Assembly (NCBI GenBank): GCA_021803655.1
Contig: JAJZLK010000027.1
Span: forward strand, 1-50,646
DNA: 50,646 nt
DNA from: Thermoplasmata archaeon
GTDB taxonomy: Archaea > Thermoplasmatota > Thermoplasmata > Thermoplasmatales > Thermoplasmataceae
Direction of reading: 5' to 3'
Positions 26,440 through 34,212 of this stretch are shown one piece after another. Within the stretch, counting starts at the first letter, position 1. Each line of letters starts with the position of its first letter. Under the pieces are notes generated by a model that worked only from the letters and a program-made list of their open reading frames with translations, did not search any database and was not told the origin of the DNA. The translations under genes were made by a program, and so were the position numbers.

Positions 26440-26967
26440 TCAGGAGGTGGATTCCCACTCACACTGGATGAACTTCTTGGATTCTTCCCTGATCCCCTTA
26501 AGTCTCTCTTTCCGGAGGTTGCTCCTCTTCTCTCCCTCCGCGAATCTCCTCCGGTCATCCTCGGTTTCCAGCAACAGTCCGGGTACTTCCTTTGGTTTCC
26601 TGTTAGCATCAATTGCTACGTAGGTCAGATAAGCCTCGGTGGCGAACCTTGGTATCCCGCTGTGAAAATCTTCCGCGAAGACGTTAACCTCAATCTCCAT
26701 GGTTGTCCTGGTAACGTGGTTAATCCTCCCCTGCATCAGCACTATGTCTCCCAAGTTAATAGGAGATACAAAGTAGAGGTCATCAATGCTGCCTGTGACG
26801 GCCGGCCCCAAAGCGTGCTTGAACGCCACGATTGATGCCAGGTTATCAATCCATTCAACCAGCCTCCCCCCGTAAAGCCCGTTCAAAACGTTTGTATCGG
26901 GAGGTAGAACTATTCTCTGCAACTCTGCCTTTGACTCTTTCCAGCTTTTCTTATCCATAAACATCAC
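26440..26967 (-). CDS. acyl-CoA thioesterase, hotdog fold
   Basis: 175 residues resembling YciA-type acyl-CoA thioesterases. The pattern LPPDTNVLNGLYGGRLVEWIDNLASIVA carries the conserved N/G-x-x-[FY]-G-G-x-[LV]-hydrophobic core, with the acidic D in WIDN. ATEAYLTYVAIDANRKPKEVPGL matches the later strand (typically TFVAxDxxGKPxxVP). The C-terminal 45 residues are highly charged (RRRFAEGEKRSNLRKER). Hydrolyses acyl-CoA; chain length cannot be told. Starts with GTG 26967 overlapping the PAC2 stop by four bases, or ATG 26964; the two are a coupled pair. Confidence 0.85.
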   Translation of the reverse strand: MMFMDKKSWKESKAELQRIVLPPDTNVLNGLYGGRLVEWIDNLASIVAFKHALGPAVTGSIDDLYFVSPINLGDIVLMQGRINHVTRTTMEIEVNVFAEDFHSGIPRFATEAYLTYVAIDANRKPKEVPGLLLETEDDRRRFAEGEKRSNLRKERLKGIREESKKFIQCEWESTS

Positions 26968-27710
26968 ATGTAAAGGCTGTCAGTGTCCTTGGTCTTCTCT
27001 TCCTTCAGGTTCCTGTAGTGATCCATTATCTTGTTCATCTCCTGATGCATCTTCTTGACCTGTTCCTTGAGGTTATCCACTGAAGCGTCAATAGAGTATA
27101 ACTTGTTCAATGCGCTTATCAGTGAGAGTACCGTTTCCGGGTCGGGGTATCCCACGAACATTGGGGTGAGCAGACTGGAAGCCGTTATCTTCCTGGAAAG
27201 ACACTCACTGATCAGCGCTCCTCCCATCCCTGTTACCAGTGCAGAATCTGCGATTTCTATTCCGTTGCTCTTCAGCTTCGCCAGACCCTCAGGTTCGGCC
27301 AGGCCGTAAGTCTTTCTCTTGTCCGGTACTTCGTCCACGGGTATCCCTTCAAGCACCACCAGTTCTGATATGTTCAGCGTCTGAAGCCAGTCAATTACCG
27401 CAGAAGAGATCTCGTACAGACCGTTTGGGCCAATTGGTATATCGCAGGTCATCACTATGACTTTTCCCTCCATTCCTGAATATACGCGGAACGGGTGTCT
27501 CAGTTTTCCGCCTATAAACACAGCCACCGGAGTCAGGTACGGTGATCTGACGTGCGCAACTTCATGCATCTTCTTCTCGCCTATCAGATAGGAAGCGGTA
27601 AGGTTCCCTGCCGGGGTAGATCCAAGGAAACCGCATATGACAACAGATTTATCGGTCTTAATCTTATCAATTTCCACAACCCTTGTTGTGAATGCATCTT
27701 TTGAGTCCAT
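26964..27710 (-). CDS. proteasome assembly chaperone family (PAC2) protein
   Basis: 248 residues of the PAC2/COG2047 family, which in archaea includes PbaA/PbaB-type proteins that help proteasome 20S assembly. Features are the early strand VVICGFLGSTPAGNLTASYLI, the VRSPYLTPVAVF segment, a VLEGIPVDE segment and GMGGALISECLSR. A C-terminal coiled coil (QVKKMHQEMNKIMDHYRNLKEE) ends in a hydrophobic residue-rich tail (SLYM), reminiscent of the HbYX-like proteasome-docking tails, although the HbYX order is not exact. Whether this protein works with the proteasome is inferred. A divergent promoter region of about 115 bases separates it from rpiA. Confidence 0.8.
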   Translation of the reverse strand: MDSKDAFTTRVVEIDKIKTDKSVVICGFLGSTPAGNLTASYLIGEKKMHEVAHVRSPYLTPVAVFIGGKLRHPFRVYSGMEGKVIVMTCDIPIGPNGLYEISSAVIDWLQTLNISELVVLEGIPVDEVPDKRKTYGLAEPEGLAKLKSNGIEIADSALVTGMGGALISECLSRKITASSLLTPMFVGYPDPETVLSLISALNKLYSIDASVDNLKEQVKKMHQEMNKIMDHYRNLKEEKTKDTDSLYM

Positions 27711-27827
27711 GAGAGTTCATCATAATCATTGATGAAAGATATATAACATGTCCGAGACCAAGGTTTCATCTATTGTCTACCTGCTCTTGAAAACTAATTT
27801 ATTATTCATTCTGCCAATTACTCCCCC

Positions 27828-28499
27828 ATGGGAAATGCAGCTGCAGAGAAGGAAATCGCCTCACGGGAAGCCCTGAAACTTGTAAGGGACGGAATGACTC
27901 TTGGGCTTGGGACCGGAACGACTTTTGAAGTGTTCCTTCGCTTGCTGGGAGAAAAAATGCAGGAGGGACTCAGAGTAAGAGGGGTTGCGTCATCCACAAG
28001 AACTGCAAAGCTGGCGGCCGGTATCGGCATAGAAATCCTTGAGGAAGTGGATGGGAAACTTGACCTCGACGTCGATGGAACCGACGAATTTGATGACAGG
28101 ATATTCCTAATCAAGGGCGGAGGAGGTGCACTGCTTCGGGAAAAGATCATAGCAAGAAGCAGCAGAGCGGTATGCATTATTGCGGACAGTTCCAAGTACA
28201 ACCCATCCGGAATCGGTAGGTATCCCCTGCCGGTTGAGATATCCCCGTTCCTCCCGGAAACAACCCTGAAGGAATTGCAGAAACTGGGGGCACGATGCAG
28301 CCTGAGGGGCGAAGGGAAGTTCATAACTGATAACGGAAACCTGATTGTTGATTGCGAGTTTGGGACTATTGCCAATCCTGAAATGACTGAATCACGTATT
28401 AAGAACATTCCCGGAGTCTTGGAGGTTGGTCTCTTCACCTCCATCAACTGCGAAGTGTACATGGGAACTAAGGACGGAGTCAGGATTTTCAGGAGATAG
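27828..28499 (+). CDS. rpiA: ribose-5-phosphate isomerase A
   Basis: 223 residues, the usual length. Interconverts ribose 5-phosphate and ribulose 5-phosphate. Family motifs are GLGTGTT (phosphate loop), the SSTRTAKLA segment, DGTDEFD (catalytic Asp), IKGGGGALLREKI (catalytic glutamate in the LREKI stretch) and a C-terminal GVLEVGLFTSIN. Start ATG 27828. Converges with the winged-helix regulator gene, the stops being two bases apart. Provides ribose phosphate used by PdxS, purD and the trp pathway PRPP supply, though the genes are not linked. Confidence 0.97.
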   Translation: MGNAAAEKEIASREALKLVRDGMTLGLGTGTTFEVFLRLLGEKMQEGLRVRGVASSTRTAKLAAGIGIEILEEVDGKLDLDVDGTDEFDDRIFLIKGGGGALLREKIIARSSRAVCIIADSSKYNPSGIGRYPLPVEISPFLPETTLKELQKLGARCSLRGEGKFITDNGNLIVDCEFGTIANPEMTESRIKNIPGVLEVGLFTSINCEVYMGTKDGVRIFRR

Positions 28500-28501
28500 T
28501 C

Positions 28502-28858
28502 TCAGCGGTTGAATGATTTAAGCTCCGTGATGGTCTGGTTGATCTCATTTATCTTGTTGGTGAGTTCAAGGATAATCTCCTCAAGGATTTCGTTGAAGTC
28601 CTTGGATAGCTTGTAACCGTGAATCGGTCTCCCCTTTCCCTCTTTCTTCATGTTGCGCTTGTTAATCCAACCCTTCCTTCGGAGCCATTGCATTGCAATA
28701 GAAACCTCTGGCTGTCTCAGCCCGGTTTCCCGTTCAATCTCGACACTTGTAATCTCATCTTTCCCGCGTATGTACACGAGGGTGAACGCAACGCTTCTTG
28801 GGATGTCAGAAATTATGAGATACTTGGCTAGTCTGGAGTTCTCCTCTGATATTACCAT
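28502..28858 (-). CDS. small winged-helix transcriptional regulator
   Basis: 118 residues. A winged helix-turn-helix lies at about 20-75: YIRGKDEITSVEIERETGLRQPEVSIAMQWLRRKGWI, with the recognition helix around RQPEVSIAMQWL, then a basic wing (KRNMKKEGKGRP). A C-terminal helix (EILEEIILELTNKINEINQTI) probably dimerises the protein. It resembles archaeal MarR/ArsR-type regulators; targets unknown. The TATA-like ATTTATATATATA at about 28880-28893 is about 28 bases before ATG 28858. Confidence 0.75.
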   Translation of the reverse strand: MVISEENSRLAKYLIISDIPRSVAFTLVYIRGKDEITSVEIERETGLRQPEVSIAMQWLRRKGWINKRNMKKEGKGRPIHGYKLSKDFNEILEEIILELTNKINEINQTITELKSFNR

Positions 28859-28964
28859 TTGATCTCATGCTTTATATTCAATTTATATATATATTTATCT
28901 TCGCGTAAAAATATCTGGAGAACCACTTAGTCTTCACACGCCGTATAAGGGGTGCTTTGCACCA

Positions 28965-29222
28965 TCAGGATTTAGCTAGGGCTTCCAGCTTGCTGATGAT
29001 GGTGTATAAAAATGTTCTTCCGTGCGCCGGAACGTTGGGATCGCTCGCAAGATCATCCAGTTGCGAAATCACGGTTGCACACCTGAGGTCCAGGCTCTCG
29101 CTTTCCTTCTGCAGCCTGGTCTTTGAGTCGACCGCGTGCTTCCTCACATTCTTGGGTACGGATACGTCCTGAGACAATTCATCCATAAGATACAAAACCT
29201 CGTCCATCAGTTGTTTGTTCAT
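28965..29222 (-). CDS. UPF0147 family protein
   Basis: 85 residues, all predicted helical, of the archaeal UPF0147 family, function unknown. Typical segments are LMDELSQDVSVPKNVRKHA (with the N/D-VP-rNIR pattern) and DPNVPAHGRTFLYTIISKLE, an internal approximate repeat of the same VPxxxR theme. Four bases separate it from the end of the upstream RAM-domain gene, so the two are co-transcribed. Confidence 0.88.
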   Translation of the reverse strand: MNKQLMDEVLYLMDELSQDVSVPKNVRKHAVDSKTRLQKESESLDLRCATVISQLDDLASDPNVPAHGRTFLYTIISKLEALAKS

Positions 29223-29226
29223 ATAC

Positions 29227-29577
29227 TCACCTCGACAGTACCTGCCCCATGTCCTTGACTGAGGACAGGACCATCATCGTCTTTGTAGCCTTTACTCCGG
29301 GAAGTTTGCTGAGCTCTTCTACCAGGAATTCGTTAAGGCCGAAGATGTCCGCAAACCGAACCTTTAGCATTATGTCAAAATCGCCGGTAACCACGAATAC
29401 GTCCTCCACGTTGTTGTGCGCGGACATAATTCCTGCAACACGTTCAACTCTGGAGACATCCGTTTCCACCCCTATCAGCGCAGTTACGATCCTGTCCTTG
29501 TAGAATTTTCCCAAAGTTTCCGTAACCCCCGCAACTTCCATAATACCACTATCTTCCCTGCAATTCATTCGGTTCAT
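29227..29577 (-). CDS. stand-alone Lrp/AsnC ligand-binding (RAM) domain protein
   Basis: 116 residues. Nearly all of it is the RAM domain of Lrp/AsnC regulators: TALIGVETDVSRVERVAGIMSAHNNVEDVFVVTGDFDIMLKVR followed by the LVEELSKLPGVKATKTMMVL strand. It has no helix-turn-helix, so it is a stand-alone sensor rather than a repressor by itself; such proteins may bind amino acids and modulate full-length Lrp members. ATG 29577 is used; ATG 29541 is an alternative that would start directly at the domain. Upstream partner of UPF0147. Confidence 0.78.
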   Translation of the reverse strand: MNRMNCREDSGIMEVAGVTETLGKFYKDRIVTALIGVETDVSRVERVAGIMSAHNNVEDVFVVTGDFDIMLKVRFADIFGLNEFLVEELSKLPGVKATKTMMVLSSVKDMGQVLSR

Positions 29578-29756
29578 TCAGCTTTCAGTAAAACCGGTTT
29601 AGGGTGATTAAAAAATCACACATAAGAATTTCCATGTCAGTTCTTGTTTTCTGCACTTTCTCTTCTTAGGCTGGATTATGCGCCGTTCCAGTTGATCATT
29701 AGATGGCCCGGACATCTACGATAAAGTTTATAGAAAACCTGACATAACGTGACAAT

Positions 29757-29859
29757 CCCGGCTTAGCTCAGCTGGTAGAGCGGCGGACTGTAGAGGAAAT
29801 ATCCGAGAGGGAATGCCGCCGTAATCCGCAGGTCTCTGGTTCGAATCCGGAAGCCGGGA
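29757..29859 (+). tRNA. tRNA-Tyr (anticodon GTA) with intron
   Basis: A 73-base mature tRNA split by a 30-base intron. The acceptor is CCCGGCT/AGCCGGG with discriminator A at 29859. The D-arm is GCTC/GAGC. The anticodon stem is GCGGA (29783-29787)/TCCGC (29825-29829), with loop CTGTAG plus A after splicing: anticodon GTA at 29790-29792. The T-arm is TCTGG/CCGGA around TTCGAAT. A TATA-like GTTTATAG lies about 28 bases upstream. Confidence 0.93.
29794..29823 (+). other. tRNA-Tyr intron at position 37/38
   Basis: Thirty bases interrupt the anticodon loop directly after G37, the canonical archaeal position. Removing them restores a seven-base loop. Processing by the tRNA splicing endonuclease through a bulge-helix-bulge is expected; parts of the intron (CCGCC near its end) can pair with the exon GGCGG, consistent with such a fold. 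Confidence 0.85.
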
Positions 29860-30036
29860 TCACCTTTAAAGAACGATACTGGCCAACAATATACTTTAGC
29901 TCATTCGGTGTCATTCTGCAATCTGCCAAGAAGAGCTAAGGTTTCCGTCGGAGTAACGCAATATCCATAGAGTATAGCGTAAATTGACGACTGTCGACCA
30001 GTTTAATATTAATAATCAGACAGACTATTCGGTGGA

Positions 30037-31227
30037 TTGCACAATAATGCAAGAACCCCGATAATCCACATTTCCAGGGCAGTCTATGCCATGAGCTGGT
30101 ATAACATTGCTCCTGGCCTGATATTTATTCAGTCGGACTTCAACCTATCCATAGAACAGCTTGGCATCCTGACAACCATATTCTATGTTGGTGTTGCCAT
30201 TTTTCAGGTTCCAGGCGGATTCATTGGCACCAGGTTCGGAAATGGAAACGCTGCCGCCCTTGGCCTTTGCCTCCTTGGCTTTTCCGGAATATTCTCAGCC
30301 GTTTCACCCGGTTACACAATTTTGCTCGCCTCACGGTTCATGGCAGGAGTTGGTGCCGCTTTCTTCTTCTCCCCCGCAATTGGTCTCTTGCGATCAATAA
30401 CCAGCGACAGAGCATACAGTTTCCACATCAACGTATTCAATGGCGCATTCAATGTGGGAGCCGCCACAGGAATATTTGGATGGCAATTTCTCGATGAATT
30501 GGTCGGCTGGAGAGACGGATTCCTCATTGCAGGACTGATCACGCTTGCAGTCGCAGGCATCTACTATCTTTCCATGCGCTCAGTCAGGGACAAATCGACA
30601 CCGACTGCTCGCTCTGATCTTGTAAAAGCGACGAGGAATCCTTATATTTGGATATTTGCCGTATCTGCTCTCGCCTGCGTAATCTCTGAAAACGTCGTCG
30701 GGCAGTTTCTTGTCTACTATATGGAGAAGGGGCTCCATTATCCCAGCTCAGTTTCATCCCTGTCAGGTACCCTTTTTCTACTGTCCGGCTTCGCAGGCGG
30801 CGTACTTGGAGGCATTATTGCCCACAGATACGGGGTTGGCGTGAAGTCATTCATACTGGCCACTTCGATCACCGGACTTCTGATAATATTCCTCCCCTTC
30901 GCCGGTTCTCTCTACGCAATATACATTACCGTGGCTATCCTCGGTATGGTTACTATTGAGGGGTTCTCGATAATATACATACTAATTTCCAGAAACATTG
31001 CTCACAGCGGCCACACCGCGTTCTCACTTTCTGTGGTCAACCTGGTGCAGGAGAGTGTCGGATCAGTCTGGCCGGCAATTTTCACGTTCCTCAAGGCAGG
31101 TTACAGTTTTGAAGTGGCATGGTTCATGATGGGCGCATCCTCACTGTTATTCATGCTTCCGCTTCTCCTCCTGAAAAGGATTACAGGTACAGGAACTGTC
31201 CACTCTAGCTCCCGGAAGTCTTCCTAA
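30037..31227 (+). CDS. major facilitator superfamily transporter
   Basis: A 396-residue protein with about twelve hydrophobic segments, typical MFS size. The first-half signature is seen as GGFIGTRFGNGNAAALG after helix 2, equivalent to the GxxxDRxGRR loop but with the charges reduced. The second half has GGIIAHRYGVG in the corresponding loop. No substrate can be told; it is most like nitrate/sugar-phosphate/oxalate-type MFS branches in gross layout only. The start is taken as TTG 30037, preceded by GGTGG. It overlaps the convergent trmI gene end by 23 bases. Confidence 0.8.
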   Translation: MHNNARTPIIHISRAVYAMSWYNIAPGLIFIQSDFNLSIEQLGILTTIFYVGVAIFQVPGGFIGTRFGNGNAAALGLCLLGFSGIFSAVSPGYTILLASRFMAGVGAAFFFSPAIGLLRSITSDRAYSFHINVFNGAFNVGAATGIFGWQFLDELVGWRDGFLIAGLITLAVAGIYYLSMRSVRDKSTPTARSDLVKATRNPYIWIFAVSALACVISENVVGQFLVYYMEKGLHYPSSVSSLSGTLFLLSGFAGGVLGGIIAHRYGVGVKSFILATSITGLLIIFLPFAGSLYAIYITVAILGMVTIEGFSIIYILISRNIAHSGHTAFSLSVVNLVQESVGSVWPAIFTFLKAGYSFEVAWFMMGASSLLFMLPLLLLKRITGTGTVHSSSRKSS

Positions 31228-31981
31228 AGAATGAAATGAACGCAGTATGACCTATGGAGACATTATCCGGTCTAGTGGCGCCATCCCTGACCAACAACTG
31301 CCTCGAAATCAGTTCTGTAGTCTCCTCATGTACAAAACCTGAACCGACGAATTCAAGTACAGTTCTTTCCACCTGGTCGAAGGTCGGCAGGTACGTTACC
31401 AGCACAGACCCTGGGCCTGTATGACGTCCTACCACAGATGATGCTGCCCATGGCTCAGGGAGATCAAGAAATACGGTATCGTAAACCTCATCCCCACCAT
31501 ATTCAGAGATATCCATTACAGAAGGTTCCCAGTTTTCAAGGTCCAGGAACTTCTCAAGGTTCTTCCTCGCTATTTCCACCGATTCAGGATTCCTGTCAAT
31601 ACTGTGCAGGAGACCTCCCTGGCCTATGGCCCATAAAATGTGCGAGGTGAAAATGCCTGTTCCTATGCCAGACTCGAGAACCCTTGATCCTACGCCAGTC
31701 CCGGATCGTGAGATCATGTAGGCCGCGTCCTTTGGCTGTATTACCTGTGCACCTCTTCTTGCCACATGGTGCAGAAGTGCCGGGGAAAACCGAACCACAG
31801 TATATCTGTCTCCCTGTATCGTTACACTGTCAGATAACTCATATACCCTTGTTCCCCCGAGGGCTATCTCATTTCCATCCAAGTATGCTATTCTTTTCTC
31901 CGGCTCAATAATTCCCCATTTCTTTGCCCCTTTCAACAGGAACACAGGAGGCTTACTCAGCCCTGACTGCACCATATTCAA
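31205..31981 (-). CDS. trmI: tRNA (adenine-N1)-methyltransferase, TrmI family
   Basis: 258 residues, the size of archaeal TrmI, which makes m1A at positions 57/58 of the T-loop. An N-terminal beta domain (about 15-85) is followed by a Rossmann methyltransferase fold. SAM motif I is VLESGIGTGIFTSHIL, and the acidic strand end is LHSIDRNPESVEIARKNL. Motif IV is VFLDLPEPW, the family hallmark. It begins within the end of the rhodanese gene (29-base overlap), so the pair is an operon. Starts ATG 31981 and ATG 31975 are both possible. Confidence 0.92.
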   Translation of the reverse strand: MNMVQSGLSKPPVFLLKGAKKWGIIEPEKRIAYLDGNEIALGGTRVYELSDSVTIQGDRYTVVRFSPALLHHVARRGAQVIQPKDAAYMISRSGTGVGSRVLESGIGTGIFTSHILWAIGQGGLLHSIDRNPESVEIARKNLEKFLDLENWEPSVMDISEYGGDEVYDTVFLDLPEPWAASSVVGRHTGPGSVLVTYLPTFDQVERTVLEFVGSGFVHEETTELISRQLLVRDGATRPDNVSIGHTAFISFFRKTSGS

Positions 31982-32342
31982 CTTCCAGACCAGAAAGCAG
32001 CCATTTTATGATTCCGCCTTCAACATTGAAGACATTGGTTATGCCGTTATCCTGAAGATACCTGCAGGTATAGAAGCTTCTTTCTCCGCTGTTGCAGATC
32101 ACTCCTATCCTCTTTTTGGACAGTTCCCGGATCTTTTGAAGGTTCTCCGGAACCTGGTTCATAGGTATGAGAACTGAGTCTTTAACGTGCCCCGTATCAC
32201 TCTCATACTCCCACGGTTCCCGGACATCAAGGATCACGACACTCTCCTTTCCGTCCTCTTCCATGATACCTGCTACCTCGGCTGGAGTTAAACTTTCTAC
32301 CTTACTGGTACGGTTACCGGTCACATTAATCGGTCTTTGCAT
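31953..32342 (-). CDS. rhodanese-like sulfurtransferase domain protein
   Basis: 129 residues, a single rhodanese domain. The domain opens with LTPAEVAGIM, has VILDVREPWEYESDTGHVKDSVLIPM (the CH2A region), and the active-site loop is VICNSGERS with the catalytic cysteine. It ends VFNVEGGIIKWLLSGLEVE, a standard rhodanese close. Possible roles are sulfur relay for tRNA thiolation or cofactors. Immediately upstream of trmI and overlapping it. A 7-base inverted repeat lies about 30 bases upstream (see regulatory entry). Confidence 0.88.
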   Translation of the reverse strand: MQRPINVTGNRTSKVESLTPAEVAGIMEEDGKESVVILDVREPWEYESDTGHVKDSVLIPMNQVPENLQKIRELSKKRIGVICNSGERSFYTCRYLQDNGITNVFNVEGGIIKWLLSGLEVEYGAVRAE

Positions 32343-32370
32343 GTGTTCATAAAGTTAAACCTTTTCAGGT

Positions 32371-32395
32371 TGTCAGCGCTACAGAATTGCTGACA
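32371..32395 (-). promoter_or_regulatory. inverted repeat upstream of rhodanese-trmI
   Basis: TGTCAGC (32371-32377) and GCTGACA (32389-32395) form a perfect 7-base inverted repeat with an 11-base spacer. It lies just upstream of the AT-rich promoter segment (GTTTAACTTTATG on the minus strand) of the rhodanese gene, a good place for an operator. Confidence 0.4.
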
Positions 32396-33025
32396 CATTC
32401 CCTGCGCTGGCCGAGTGAGTTCCAATGGGAGAAGCAAAACCACGTCCACAGATTGCATACTGATCTTCAATGTTCGTTGGGAACCGGTCCATTTTCACTG
32501 TCTTGCATATCCGTGGATCATTTCAACGATCAATTCGGGCGGATATGAATGGCTCGTCTGTCTTGGGAATGCCCCATATCTCATCCATATCGAGCTTCCA
32601 CATTCAAGACCTTCGGCATTTCTTAGTCAGTATATTCAGTCTGTTCAAGGTTACTTTTCAGCGATCGGCAACCACTATCCCCGAGACGGTCGGTAGTCCT
32701 GTTAACTGGTATGTCGCCGCTTTTGGTGGGGAATCCCGTATGTTTGTTGTATACAGAAGTGATTATTATCCTTGAGAGGTTGTGATTGCAGGGCAACCAC
32801 ATATTGCATTGAAGGCCCTCAAGCCCCCTTCAAAATCTTATGGCATCATCTTGTTCCCAGATAGGGAATACAAAGAGGGATTACGGGTGAGCGATACTGG
32901 CCTCTCGTGGAGAAGCAATACGTCGATGGACTTCTCTTCAATCAGCCTAAGATATTATCTCGCGTTATCAAGATGTCACTCTTTGGGACTAATCAATTTA
33001 TACGGATGGAAAATTATGTCTCTAA
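32396..33025. other. 630-base stretch without a supported gene
   Basis: Several short frames are open on both strands, but none shows a family motif, a ribosome binding site or a consistent codon pattern, and they overlap one another in different frames. The sequence has a flatter composition than its surroundings. It could be decayed coding sequence between two intact units. I see no RNA gene. Confidence 0.4.
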
Positions 33026-33583
33026 GTGGATAAAGAATCGAGCAGCGTCCAGACTGGCAAATATTCCGGGGCAATATCGAAAATCAGTTTTACGGACCTC
33101 CTATACGCAGTGGTTATAGGTGACTCGTGGCTTCAGATTCGCGACGTTATTTCAGTTAAGAACTACATGCTGTTTCTCGCATATCTGATGATATTCGATG
33201 ACTGGATTATGTACCATGTCGAAGTTTCCGATTCAAAGAAATCAACGGGAATGTACATGGCGACCTATGCAATGGACGTGGCGATACTCGTTACATGGTA
33301 TTTGATGACTATCGCTCCTTCACTTTACCCTCCTATCTTTCTGGGGGCGATCTCGCTATTTTTTGGTCTGACAATGGTTTGGGAATTAATAATCAACCGA
33401 GCAAAGCTTGGAGAACTTCTCAGAGGCGAAAGTCTTGGAGACCCTTACCTCTTGGTCTTCTTCCTGTTGCTGCTCATTTCCAGTCTCCTGATCCCAGTAC
33501 CGATGTTCTACTACGTTTCTCTTGGCATTGTTGCGTTTGTTCTGGTCAAGTACAGAAAGTGGAAAACCATTGCCAACGGATGA
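33026..33583 (+). CDS. hypothetical polytopic membrane protein
   Basis: 185 residues with about five hydrophobic helices: NYMLFLAYLMIFDDWIMYHVEV, ATYAMDVAILVTWYLMTIAPSL, PPIFLGAISLFFGLTMVWEL, LLVFFLLLLISSLLI and VPMFYYVSLGIVAFVLV. Acidic and histidine residues (FDDWIMYH) sit within the first helix. Family not recognised. The GTG at 33026 is the assumed start; no ribosome binding site decides it. It lies downstream of the long non-coding stretch and is alone on its strand. Confidence 0.55.
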   Translation: MDKESSSVQTGKYSGAISKISFTDLLYAVVIGDSWLQIRDVISVKNYMLFLAYLMIFDDWIMYHVEVSDSKKSTGMYMATYAMDVAILVTWYLMTIAPSLYPPIFLGAISLFFGLTMVWELIINRAKLGELLRGESLGDPYLLVFFLLLLISSLLIPVPMFYYVSLGIVAFVLVKYRKWKTIANG

Positions 33584-33707
33584 ATATCACGAAATATGGT
33601 CACTGCATGAACTTTCATAATAGATTCACAGACATTGTCACAAGGCAGCTGGAGTCGCGATGGAGAGAAAGCCCTTGACTTTCCGTTCTTTCATATTTCA
33701 ATAACTG

Positions 33708-34202
33708 ATGCGGGTACTAATGGTAAACATATCAGTCATTGGAGGCAGTACCTGCCCTGACGAGATTTATGAAGCGGCAAGAGAGACCGGGAGACTTCTC
33801 GCCAAGAGTGGTGCAACCGTAATCTGCGGAGGACTTGGAGGCGTAATGGAGGCTGTTGCACGCGGTACCCGCGAAGAAGGCGGAAAATGCATAGGTATAC
33901 TTCCCGGCAGTGATGCGTCAGAAGGAAATGAATATCTTACTGCAGCTATCCCGACAGGAATCGGATTCGCCAGGGACTTCCTTGTGGTAAGGGCGGGAGC
34001 TACGGTGATCGCGATTGACGGGCAATCCGGTACAAGCACGGAAGCCTATTTTGCCATGTCGGAAAAGAAGCCGCTAATATGTCTCTACAGGGAAGATCTC
34101 AAAACTTCCAAGAATTCGGACGGACCTGTAGTTCACGTTAACAGTCCGGAAGAAGCGGTAAGAGAAGCACTGAAACTCGCAAGCCGGAAAACAATGCCAT
34201 GA
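33708..34202 (+). CDS. LOG/TIGR00725-family Rossmann protein
   Basis: 164 residues. The pattern ISVIGGSTCPDEIYEAARETGRLLAKSG, then VICGGLGGVMEAVARGTREEGGKCIGILPG, is that of the TIGR00725 group of the LOG (lysine decarboxylase-like) superfamily, nucleotide-binding Rossmann proteins. The PGG-x-GTxxE motif of true LOG phosphoribohydrolases appears as DGQSGTSTEAYFA. Related proteins are annotated as molybdenum cofactor carriers or nucleotide hydrolases; the reaction here is unknown. ATG 33708 or 33720 can serve as start. Converges with thiI. Confidence 0.8.
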   Translation: MRVLMVNISVIGGSTCPDEIYEAARETGRLLAKSGATVICGGLGGVMEAVARGTREEGGKCIGILPGSDASEGNEYLTAAIPTGIGFARDFLVVRAGATVIAIDGQSGTSTEAYFAMSEKKPLICLYREDLKTSKNSDGPVVHVNSPEEAVREALKLASRKTMP

Positions 34203-34212
34203 GATGGATATT

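Noticed and set aside
28957-29172. Plus-strand frame opposite UPF0147
   Set aside because: Shadow of a recognised gene on the minus strand.
32415-32775. Overlapping plus-strand frames of 93 and 101 codons
   Set aside because: No motif, no start signal, and they overlap each other in different frames.
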